Under the pieces are notes generated by a model, which saw nothing but the letters and a program-made list of their open reading frames with translations, was not told where the DNA came from and made no database searches. 64,000 nt of DNA, from positions 1,488,001 to 1,552,000 of the forward strand of contig OZ244043.1 in the NCBI GenBank assembly GCA_965215215.1. Direction: 5' to 3'. The position numbers were made by a program, and so were the translations under genes. Positions within the stretch are counted from its first letter, which is position 1, and every line of letters begins with the position of its first letter. Positions 52,087-59,438 of the stretch are shown here, piece by piece. Source of the DNA: CALDTK01 sp965215215. GTDB lineage: Bacteria > Bacteroidota > Bacteroidia > Chitinophagales > Saprospiraceae.

Positions 52087-52581
52087 CTACTTCCTACCCC
52101 CGATGATAACCAGCCCGTGGATCAATCCACCGAGTCCGCACGTGAGAAATGTCAGTACCAAATTTAAGGTTACTCGATTGGTCCATTCATCCTCGTACAG
52201 GTACATGGCTAGAATGGATAGGGGAAACACGAAACAAAGGATGATCAGCAGAATGTGGTCATCATCGCCAGCGGCGGAATTTCGAAGTGCCTTACGGAGA
52301 CTACGCACTCCAGCGCGAAACTCCTTGCGTGCAGCGCGACGCTCAGCTCGAGAGGCTTCCTTGCCCTTCGTTTTTGAACTGGCAACTGGCACTGCGAGAA
52401 GCTCTGCGCTCGGAATCGGGAACGCGCTTAGCTCACGTTGAGGTAGTGTTGCCTTCGAAGTTGCTCCTGAAACGGGGGACATGACGAGTGAACTCGTTGC
52501 CACCGGTGCAGCAGCATAAACGCTACCGAAACTCAGCAGAAGTGCGCTGAGTAATGAAAGAAAAGTAGTAGTTCGAAGCAT
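52087..52581 (-). CDS. YqaE/Pmp3-like small membrane protein with N-terminal extension (paralogue 1)
   Basis: 164 residues from the ATG at 52581. Signal peptide (MLRTTTFLSLLSALLLSFGS), an Ala/Ser/Pro-rich linker, a basic segment (AERRAARKEFRAGVRSLRKA), then a two-helix Pmp3-like unit: LLIILCFVFPLSILAMYLYE and the second helix VLTFLTCGLGGLIHGLVIIG. Pmp3/YqaE proteins are stress-related membrane proteins; the long N-terminal part is seen in Bacteroidota versions. It is a paralogue of the gene at 54457-54924, which lies on the other side of a decayed gene. Confidence 0.75.
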   Translation of the reverse strand: MLRTTTFLSLLSALLLSFGSVYAAAPVATSSLVMSPVSGATSKATLPQRELSAFPIPSAELLAVPVASSKTKGKEASRAERRAARKEFRAGVRSLRKALRNSAAGDDDHILLIILCFVFPLSILAMYLYEDEWTNRVTLNLVLTFLTCGLGGLIHGLVIIGGRK

Positions 52582-53317
52582 AAAGGTTGGAATTTGACGA
52601 TTTTTCGAATGTGCTAACCTAAGCACGCTGCCGCATTATCGAAGTCGAGTGATGAAAGTCATCACTTGACCAAGTTTGTATCCATGCGATAATACTATCT
52701 AATCAGCCCACATTTTACTTATCTAAGCTTGCTAAGCTCGTACGTTCTACGCCTCTTACATTGTACGGGCGCTCGGGCGAGGAGGGTTCGCAACCTCTAA
52801 GTCCGGCACGAGAGGTGTATACTCTCCTCACCAGCCACGACCACTCCTGGACGGCAGATAGGATGTCCGGGATCGTCATACGAGGTTTACGATACCGCGC
52901 TGCACTCACAATCGAATTCCGGGGCCGATGTCGTTGACGATAAGACACTTGGTCAAGGCGATCGCCATCACGCGGGGGGCGCTTGGGCGATCACTAGCTC
53001 GGATCGCCGACGGTGCGTCGCGACTCCTAAGCAGCAACGGGCTTCGGCGAAAGTAAACTCGCACACCTACTGTTGTAGCGCGTAGTACTGGACGACTGCC
53101 CCGTCGACGACGAAAGTACCCCTTACAACTATGTGGGATCGTTGTGCCGCCTCACTACTCGATCGGAATGGCTAAAAGGGCAGAATCGAACTCAAAGGAT
53201 ACCAATATTAGGGTAGTTTTTGTGAGTTGGATCTAAAAGTACTAGTAAATCGAGTCGGCTGTATTACAGGGCTTACAAACTAGACACAATATTTACAGAC
53301 ACTAAACTTAGTACGCT
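52582..53317. other. Non-coding or relic region, about 736 bp
   Basis: No supported gene. A 77-codon minus-strand frame (52715-52948) is Arg/Ser-rich without a family match and is probably spurious. A 7-bp hairpin (AGTGATG / CATCACT, 52648-52666) lies just upstream of the first YqaE-like gene. The last 100 bases are AT-rich. Confidence 0.4.
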
Positions 53318-54055
53318 ATGTTCAATTCTTCCTGGTTTAAGGGTAAAGGGTTTTGCGCGATGTTCTTGCTTGGTGGTATTGCATTCACTTCGTGCAATAA
53401 AGAGGAAACTAGTTTCACTCCGAACGATGTACATGAGCCAATAGCTCATTCAATGGTGGGCGTCGAAGCGGATGTATTTCGCCTACGTTGACGAATCTTT
53501 ATCGTCTTTAACTCATCAATAAATGCTTGATGCTGGTTATGAGGTTGTATTGACGCGACCCAAGTTGAAAGTGGAGGACAAATAGCTCTCAACGGTTTTA
53601 CTTCGCCAGAGAATTACGAGGATTGGGGATACTCAAAAGCATAAAAAATTAAGGAATTGCATCAATTCGAGAAATCCGTCCATGAATACGCAGTTCAAAA
53701 CCAACTAGGAGAGGAACCTAGTGAAGAAGAGTTTCAGGCGAAAGCGTACGCCTTGGCGTACGGTGAAAATATTCCGTCACTTGCTTCTCGCGTTCCCTTT
53801 GGATTATTCTGGGACAACTGTGGTATGTCCGGCGGAAGCTTACAATATTTAGGACCCAAACCGTTCATCTCACAGAAGAAGTGGAGAGACGCGATAAGTA
53901 GCATCACCGGTGTTGTACCCATATTGAGCCGGTGGTCGTTCTTCGGCAAAGCATTTTACGGACAATCTCTAGGGTCTCTCTTCGTTAATTCGGGTGGAGA
54001 ATGGTGCCTACCTCCTGAAATGGACAATCAGACAAAGTCAGTTATAGCTATTTAA
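53318..54055 (+). pseudogene. Decayed lipoprotein gene
   Basis: A good start (ATG 53318) gives MFNSSWFKGKGFCAMFLLGG, then IAFTSCNKEE, a lipobox-type signal. The frame stops at 53489 (TGA). Coding-like sequence goes on in another frame (MYFAYVDESLSSLTHQ, ended by a TAA near 53520), then in a third as GGQIALNGFTSPENYEDWGY, broken by a TAA near 53643, and it continues in the same frame as KIKELHQFEKSVHEYAVQNQ up to the final stop at 54055. At least two frameshifts and one nonsense change are needed. Sequencing error is an alternative. The C-terminal part contains PFGLFWDNCGMSGGSL and is not recognised. A strong hairpin follows. Confidence 0.65.
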
Positions 54056-54093
54056 AGGCTGACTGTTTCGATCGATAGACGACGTAATAGTGG

Positions 54094-54122
54094 AGCGGCT
54101 GTAACTTTGTGTTACAGCCGCT
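54094..54122 (+). terminator. Hairpin after the decayed lipoprotein gene
   Basis: A 12-bp perfect stem, AGCGGCTGTAAC / GTTACAGCCGCT, with a 5-nt loop, 39 bp after the last stop, followed by TCCTTGCTT. It supports the view that this was once a real transcription unit. Confidence 0.65.
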
Positions 54123-54456
54123 TCCTTGCTTCAGCTTATTGATTTAGCACCTACATCAATTATCGGAAGGTGTAAAGCTTAGTGTATTAATCCGCACATT
54201 ATTAAAGTCATAATTATAACACATTTTCATATAGCGATCTAATTAATTTTTATAATTAAATCCGATCAATATTGATAGTCGTTGAGTCAAAATTCGGGAG
54301 TACGATGCTACGTATTTTTAAAATACATTACTATTAATCTACCTAGCGTACTGGAGTTTAGTCATTTCAGTTAAGAGCCTATGTAAGTAGGAAGACTAAA
54401 ATCTGCAAGATTTTGCATTATTTAATGCCCTGTAAGGCTACAAGAACCACTGCTTA
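54123..54456. other. Strongly AT-rich spacer
   Basis: About 330 bp with runs of A and T (for example near 54180-54330), far from the GC-rich average of the window. No gene, terminator or known element is seen. Confidence 0.5.
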
Positions 54457-54924
54457 CTACTTACCTTGGAGGATTATGTACAGGGTGTATATAATGCCTG
54501 GAACAAATAAAAGCAACCAGAGTAGGAAAGAAATCAAGACACGCTTATTGGCTTCCCCCTCGTAAAGGAACATCCCTAGTGGAGCGAGGAGAATCGTGAT
54601 GATGATTAGAAGTAGGTTGTCGTCGCTCACCGCCGCCTTGTTTTGGCCCCGAAGGCTCTTACGCAACTGCTTCAAGTTTTGACGAAAGTCTTTTCTTACG
54701 GCCCGCTTCTCGGCGCGGGTCATGCTCGCAAATTTACGGTTGGTTTTAGCGGAAGCAGTGCTCAACTCCACCCCGGGCAGCGGGAGGGCGCCGAACTCGA
54801 CGTTGGGGAGGGCCGCGGGGGTGTGGGCGACGGGCGATGCGATGAGGGGCATGCTGGCCGCACTTGCCGCAGTGCTCAAGCCTGTAAGGCAAAACAGAAC
54901 AAGTAGGGTAAGGAGCTTGGACAT
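54457..54924 (-). CDS. YqaE/Pmp3-like small membrane protein with N-terminal extension (paralogue 2)
   Basis: 155 residues from the ATG at 54924. Signal peptide (MSKLLTLLVLFCLTGLSTAA), linker, a basic segment (RAEKRAVRKDFRQNLKQLRK) aligned with ERRAARKEFRAGVRSLRK of paralogue 1, then a Pmp3-like pair of helices (LLLIIITILLAPLGMFLYEG and LLWLLLFVPGIIYTLYIILQ). Both proteins share signal, linker, basic segment, D-D and two-helix order, so they are diverged duplicates. One 13-bp word at 54744-54756 encodes part of STASAKTNR. Confidence 0.78.
   Translation of the reverse strand: MSKLLTLLVLFCLTGLSTAASAASMPLIASPVAHTPAALPNVEFGALPLPGVELSTASAKTNRKFASMTRAEKRAVRKDFRQNLKQLRKSLRGQNKAAVSDDNLLLIIITILLAPLGMFLYEGEANKRVLISFLLWLLLFVPGIIYTLYIILQGK
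54744..54756 (+). repeat. Dispersed 13-bp word, copy 20 (TTTTAGCGGAAGC)
   Basis: Antisense in YqaE-like paralogue 2; the coding strand reads TASAKTN. First copy after a gap of 10.8 kb. Confidence 0.9.
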
Positions 54925-55023
54925 TTGGGGTTGTTGTTGGTGTGGTAGCGTAACCCCATCTGTTTGCGAAATGCTCGCTTCCGCAGGAAAATAGGTGAAA
55001 ACATACGCTGGTGAGCGGATAGG

Positions 55024-55031
55024 TATATTCG
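55024..55031 (+). promoter_or_regulatory. Candidate -7 element TAtaTTcG
   Basis: Lies 22 bp before the ATG of the M1 peptidase gene and is followed by CCC; one base off TAnnTTTG. Confidence 0.4.
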
Positions 55032-55053
55032 CCCTTTCACCCCGCCCCAGCTT

Positions 55054-57660
55054 ATGCGCAAGATCTACCTGCTCATCGGTGCGTCCGCCCTCGTGGCCGC
55101 CTGCAAGACGACCAAGGACACGGTACAAACCCCGCTCCCCGCTCCGGAAACCGAGCTGCGCCAGCTCGACACCATGGAGATCACGGCGGAGGCCGAGCCT
55201 ACGGGGCCGGAGGATTACACCTTGCCCGTGTACCGGGCCGAGGAGCCCCGCCCGAACGACCTGCTACACACCAAGCTGCGCGTGCGCTTCGACTGGGAGA
55301 AGGAGCAGGTGCTCGGGCAGGCTACGCTTACGCTAAAACCGACCTTCTACCCCCAGGACTCGGTTACCCTGGATGCGAAGCACTTCCAGTTCAACACCGT
55401 AGCGCTCGGGGAGGAGGAAAAGACGCCGCTCGGCTACCGCGTCAATGCAGACAGTACGACCGTGACCATCGGTCTCCCACGCACGTACGAAAACGGCGAA
55501 GCGTACGAATTGTACCTCGACTACGTGGCCACGCCGGAGGCCGCGGGCGGTAGCTCGGCCATTACCTCCGACAAGGGACTGTTCTTCATCAAACCCGACT
55601 CCCTGCAGCCCGACAAGCCGCATCAGATTTGGACGCAGGGCGAAACCGAGCACAACTCGAACTGGATGCCCACGCTCGACCAGCCGAACGAGCGTGCCAC
55701 GCAGGAGTTCTACATCATGGTGGCGGACAAGTACCAAACCCTGTCGAACGGGCTGCTGATCGGCTCCGAGGCCGGCGAGGATTCGACCCGGACCGACTAC
55801 TGGCGCATGGATCTCCCGCACGCGCCCTACCTCCACATGTTAGCTGTCGGTGAATTTGCGAAAGTGGACGACACGTGGCGCGACATCCCGCTGAGCTACT
55901 ACGTGGAGCAGGAGTACGAGCCCTACGCGAAAGAGATCTTCGCGCACACGCCGGAGATGCTCGAGTTCTTCTCCAACCTGCTCGGCTACGACTACCCCTG
56001 GTCGAAGTACGCGCAGATCATCGTGCGCGACTACGTGAGTGGTGCCATGGAGAACACCGGCGCCGTGATCTTCGGAGACTTCGTTCAAAAAGACGACCGC
56101 GAGCTCGCCGACGACAACAACGACCTGATCGTGGCGCACGAGATGTTCCACCACTGGTTCGGGGACCTCGTAACTACGGAAAGCTGGAGCAACCTGACGC
56201 TCAACGAGGGCTTTGCCAATTACTCGGAGTACCTGTGGCTCGAGCACCACGACGGTCTCGACGCGGCAGAGGACCACCGCATGACCGAGCTGGAGGGCTA
56301 CCTCGGTTCGGGGCAGGCCGGGGGCTTCCACCCGCTGATCTGGTACCAGTTCGACTCGCCGGAGGACATGTTCGACGGACACTCCTACAACAAGGGTGGA
56401 CTCGTACTGCACATGCTCCGCAATCTGGTGGGCGACGAAGCCTTTTTCGCTTCGCTAAAACGCTACCTCAGCGACAACGCCTTCACGGCCGTCGAGGTAG
56501 ACGAACTGCGCCTCGCCTTCGAAGACGAGACCGGACTCGACCTCAACTGGTTTTTCGACCAGTGGTTTTTGGGCAACGGTCAACCGGAGCTTAATGTCAG
56601 CTACGGCTACGCGGATGGCAATGCGCAGGTAACCGTCGAGCAGACGCAGGATCCCGATGAGTTCCGTCCCATCTTTCGCCTGCCGACACAGATCGGCGTC
56701 TATCCCGCCGACGGCAGCGCGCCGAGTATGACCGAGGTGGAGATCACCGAACGCAAGCAAACCTTTACGGTACCCGCCGCAGCAGACGACCTGATTGTCT
56801 TCGATCCGAAAAGCGTCGTTTTAAGCGTTCGCAACGAAGAGCGTACCAGCGCCGAGCAGGCCGCTATCTTCGATCAGGTACCGGATCTTCAGCAGCGACT
56901 CAACGCCGTTCGCTCGCTCCGTGAGGCCAGCGAAACGGGAGACTACACGGTCGACGCCGCCCTCGTCGAACGCGCCTTAGTCGACAGCAGCGCCCGCGTC
57001 CGCAACAACGGCATCGCCCTACTCGACCTCGACAAAGCCGAGGATGTTGCCAAGCTAGCCAAACTCGCTAGAGAAGATAAGGTCAGCAACGTACGCATGA
57101 CGGCCCTCAACCGCCTCTCCGAAGCAGACAGCGTGGACGTGGGCGACCTCTACAAGGAGATTATCGCCAACGAGCAGAGCTACGGCGTACTCGCCGCCAG
57201 CCTCCCCGCTTACTACAAAGCCGACTCCACCGCCGCCCTCGCGGAGGCCGAGAAACTGGAAGAGGTCGAATCCGACGAGGTCATGGCGGGTATCGCGACG
57301 ATCTACGCGCAAAACGGCAACGAGAAGTACAACGCGTTTTTCGAGCGTAGCCTCGGTAAAGTCGACGGGCAGGCCGCCGGCCAGCTCGCCGCCGCCTACC
57401 TCGGGAGTGCGCTGAAGCAAGGGCCGGAAAACCTCACCGCCGCCGTCGAGACCCTCGGTACGATGGCCCGCGATCAATCCACCTCGCTTTGGCGGCGTTA
57501 CGGCTTCACGAGCGCCCTCGCCGAGCTACGCGGTGCGGTAAGCTCGCCCCAGGCCCCCACCGGCATGGATGCCGTAGCGAGCGTCATAACCGAGCAGATA
57601 GACGCCGCCAAAGCCGCCGAGACGAACAGTCAGCTCAAAGCCGCATTCTCTAGCATGTAA
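55054..57660 (+). CDS. M1-family aminopeptidase lipoprotein
   Basis: 868 residues with a lipoprotein signal (MRKIYLLIGASALVAACKTT, Cys at 17). The exopeptidase motif GAMENTGAVIFGD and the zinc site IVAHEMFHHWFGDLVTT, with the distal Glu in LNEGFANYSEY, are complete, so it is an active aminopeptidase-N-type enzyme on the outer or inner membrane. The last 250 residues are an HEAT-like helical region (ALVERALVDSSARVRNNGIA, VSNVRMTALNRLSEAD). It differs from the M1 protein at 33-35 kb, which lacks a classical GAMEN. One 13-bp word encodes part of ATLTLKPTF. Confidence 0.92.
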   Translation: MRKIYLLIGASALVAACKTTKDTVQTPLPAPETELRQLDTMEITAEAEPTGPEDYTLPVYRAEEPRPNDLLHTKLRVRFDWEKEQVLGQATLTLKPTFYPQDSVTLDAKHFQFNTVALGEEEKTPLGYRVNADSTTVTIGLPRTYENGEAYELYLDYVATPEAAGGSSAITSDKGLFFIKPDSLQPDKPHQIWTQGETEHNSNWMPTLDQPNERATQEFYIMVADKYQTLSNGLLIGSEAGEDSTRTDYWRMDLPHAPYLHMLAVGEFAKVDDTWRDIPLSYYVEQEYEPYAKEIFAHTPEMLEFFSNLLGYDYPWSKYAQIIVRDYVSGAMENTGAVIFGDFVQKDDRELADDNNDLIVAHEMFHHWFGDLVTTESWSNLTLNEGFANYSEYLWLEHHDGLDAAEDHRMTELEGYLGSGQAGGFHPLIWYQFDSPEDMFDGHSYNKGGLVLHMLRNLVGDEAFFASLKRYLSDNAFTAVEVDELRLAFEDETGLDLNWFFDQWFLGNGQPELNVSYGYADGNAQVTVEQTQDPDEFRPIFRLPTQIGVYPADGSAPSMTEVEITERKQTFTVPAAADDLIVFDPKSVVLSVRNEERTSAEQAAIFDQVPDLQQRLNAVRSLREASETGDYTVDAALVERALVDSSARVRNNGIALLDLDKAEDVAKLAKLAREDKVSNVRMTALNRLSEADSVDVGDLYKEIIANEQSYGVLAASLPAYYKADSTAALAEAEKLEEVESDEVMAGIATIYAQNGNEKYNAFFERSLGKVDGQAAGQLAAAYLGSALKQGPENLTAAVETLGTMARDQSTSLWRRYGFTSALAELRGAVSSPQAPTGMDAVASVITEQIDAAKAAETNSQLKAAFSSM
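55326..55338 (-). repeat. Dispersed 13-bp word, copy 21 (TTTTAGCGTAAGC)
   Basis: Antisense in the M1 aminopeptidase gene; the coding strand reads TLTLKP. Confidence 0.9.
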
Positions 57661-57711
57661 GTTAGCCGACGCAACTTTGTCCGGCGCTTCACGTGTCCCT
57701 ATCCCATAGCT

Positions 57712-58857
57712 ATGATCAAGTCCATGACTTCCGCGAAGCGCGTGCGCTTTCGCTCGAACCCGCGCAAGGATCAGTTTAACCAGACGCTGCGCGAACGCGT
57801 AGACGACTACTTCGTGCAAACGGGTAAGAGCCAGCACGCCGACACGGAGATGTACCTCAAGACCGCCCTCTGTGCGGTCATGTGGGTCGCCAGCATCACC
57901 GTCGTCCTCTCGGGAGTGCTCGATCCCTACCCACTCGCCCTCATCGCCATGTATACCCTCTGGGGGTTCGTCAACGTGTTCATCGCGTTCAACATCATGC
58001 ACGACGCGACGCACGAGGCGTACTCGGCCAACCCCAAGATCAATAAGATCATGGGCTACTCGATGGATTTCATCGGGGGCAACCAGTACCTCTTTCGCCG
58101 GATGCACGGCGCGCACCACGGCTACGTGAACATCCACGGCATCGACGTGACCATGGAATCGCACGGCATGTTCCGCTTCACGCCGCAGGAGCCCTGGAAG
58201 CCGTTTCACCGCTTCCAGCACATCTACACCTTCATCCTCTACTCGCTGGCGATGTTCCACTGGGTCGTCTTCAAGGACTTCAAGTGGATGTTCGCCGAGA
58301 GCCACATCGGCAATCAAAAGCACATCGCTCACCCCTTACGCGAAAAGATCATTTTGCTCATCGGCAAAACGTGGTACTTCGGTACGGCGCTCGCGCTACC
58401 GCTCATCCTTACCGGGGCCCCGGTATGGGCGGTGTTGGTCGGCTTCGTGAGCATGCACATCCTGCCCGGACTGTACTTCGCGCTCATCTTCCAGGTAACT
58501 CACGTGTACGAGGGGACCACCTACCCCGTAGCGGACGAGCGCGGCGACATCCACAACAACTACGCCCTGCACGTACTCGAGACCACGGCCGATTTTAGCC
58601 GGAAGAGTCGCTTCGGCAGCTGGCTGATGGGTGGGATCAACATCCACGTCATTCACCACATCTTTCCCAGGATCTGTCACACGCACTACCCCGCGATTAC
58701 GAAGATCCTGAAGGAGACCGCCGAAGAGTTCGAGCTCGAGTACCAGGAGAACGAGCATTTCATTCCGGCGCTCAAGAAGCACTACGGGATGCTCAAGCTG
58801 TTGAGCAGGCCCGATGCGGTGGTACCTACGATCGGGAAGAGCGCCATGTACGCCTAG
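57712..58857 (+). CDS. Membrane fatty acid desaturase
   Basis: 381 residues. Three His boxes bind the di-iron centre: HDATHE, HGAHH and HVIHHIF, with a further HYPAITK context (ICHTHYPAIT) after the last. Four hydrophobic segments surround them in the usual order (for example IAMYTLWGFVNVFIAFNIM). This is the acyl-lipid/acyl-CoA front-end or delta-9/linoleoyl-type family; regiospecificity is not clear, and no cytochrome b5 domain is fused. It probably adjusts membrane fluidity. Starts 51 bp after the M1 gene. Confidence 0.9.
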   Translation: MIKSMTSAKRVRFRSNPRKDQFNQTLRERVDDYFVQTGKSQHADTEMYLKTALCAVMWVASITVVLSGVLDPYPLALIAMYTLWGFVNVFIAFNIMHDATHEAYSANPKINKIMGYSMDFIGGNQYLFRRMHGAHHGYVNIHGIDVTMESHGMFRFTPQEPWKPFHRFQHIYTFILYSLAMFHWVVFKDFKWMFAESHIGNQKHIAHPLREKIILLIGKTWYFGTALALPLILTGAPVWAVLVGFVSMHILPGLYFALIFQVTHVYEGTTYPVADERGDIHNNYALHVLETTADFSRKSRFGSWLMGGINIHVIHHIFPRICHTHYPAITKILKETAEEFELEYQENEHFIPALKKHYGMLKLLSRPDAVVPTIGKSAMYA

Positions 58858-59013
58858 GCACGCGACCGGTAGGTAACCCCTACGTGTGCACCTCTCTCTA
58901 GGTAATAGTCGTCGCGATCTACGAGCGTACGTGGCACCCGGGGCATTCGAGCTGCCCCCTCGTGGCACCTAGGAAGCTCCATAACATAACTTGCTGAAAC
59001 GGACCCCGAGCGC

Positions 59014-59298
59014 TCACTGCTTGTACCCACAGCTCGCAAACAGCTTTTTCTCCTGCGCATCGGTAGGGGACGCAGCCGAGTATTCCGAGTAGCTCGGGTA
59101 CTGCCGCTGCAACTTATCCGCCGTACAGCTACAGAAAGTATCTAGGTCCTGGGGCTCCAAGCCTCGTGTGCTCACGAATCGAGCCACGCAGCGCTCCAAG
59201 TAGGCCGTTCGATCACCGGGTTCCCAGACGGTTCCGCCGGCCGCACAACCCGTGGTTACAAGGAGCGAGAATGCTACCAAAAACTTATTAGCGCGCAT
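59014..59298 (-). CDS. Small Cys-containing lipoprotein
   Basis: 94 residues from the ATG at 59298: MRANKFLVAFSLLVTTGCAA with a lipobox (TTGC). The mature part has a CxC-like pattern (ERCVARF, DTFCSCTADKLQ, LFASCGYKQ), giving four or five Cys that may form disulfides. This resembles small periplasmic proteins of unknown function in the phylum. It is alone on the minus strand; a terminator lies just upstream at 59351-59383. Confidence 0.7.
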   Translation of the reverse strand: MRANKFLVAFSLLVTTGCAAGGTVWEPGDRTAYLERCVARFVSTRGLEPQDLDTFCSCTADKLQRQYPSYSEYSAASPTDAQEKKLFASCGYKQ

Positions 59299-59350
59299 GA
59301 GACGATACACTGCCCAGCAAGCTACCCCAAGATTACGGACAAACAACAAA

Positions 59351-59383
59351 GCGGACCCAAGTCCCGAAGAGACTTGGATCCGC
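59351..59383 (-). terminator. Terminator downstream of the M4 protease gene
   Basis: Stem GCGGATCCAAGTC / GACTTGGGTCCGC on the minus strand (12 of 13 pairs, with a CTTCGG-type loop), followed by TTTGTTGTTT. A smaller hairpin (AAGACC / GGTCTT, 59411-59426) lies between it and the stop codon. Confidence 0.75.
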
Positions 59384-59438
59384 CTGTTCTAACCAATCGG
59401 CCAATCTTCAAAGACCCTGCGGTCTTCTGAGAGAGGTG

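Noticed and set aside
52780..52830. tRNA-like GGGTTCGCAACC string
   Set aside because: No acceptor, D-arm or anticodon stem can be built around it, and the T-stem does not pair properly.
52715..52948. 77-codon minus-strand frame
   Set aside because: Arg/Ser-rich, no homology visible, no promoter or hairpin associated.
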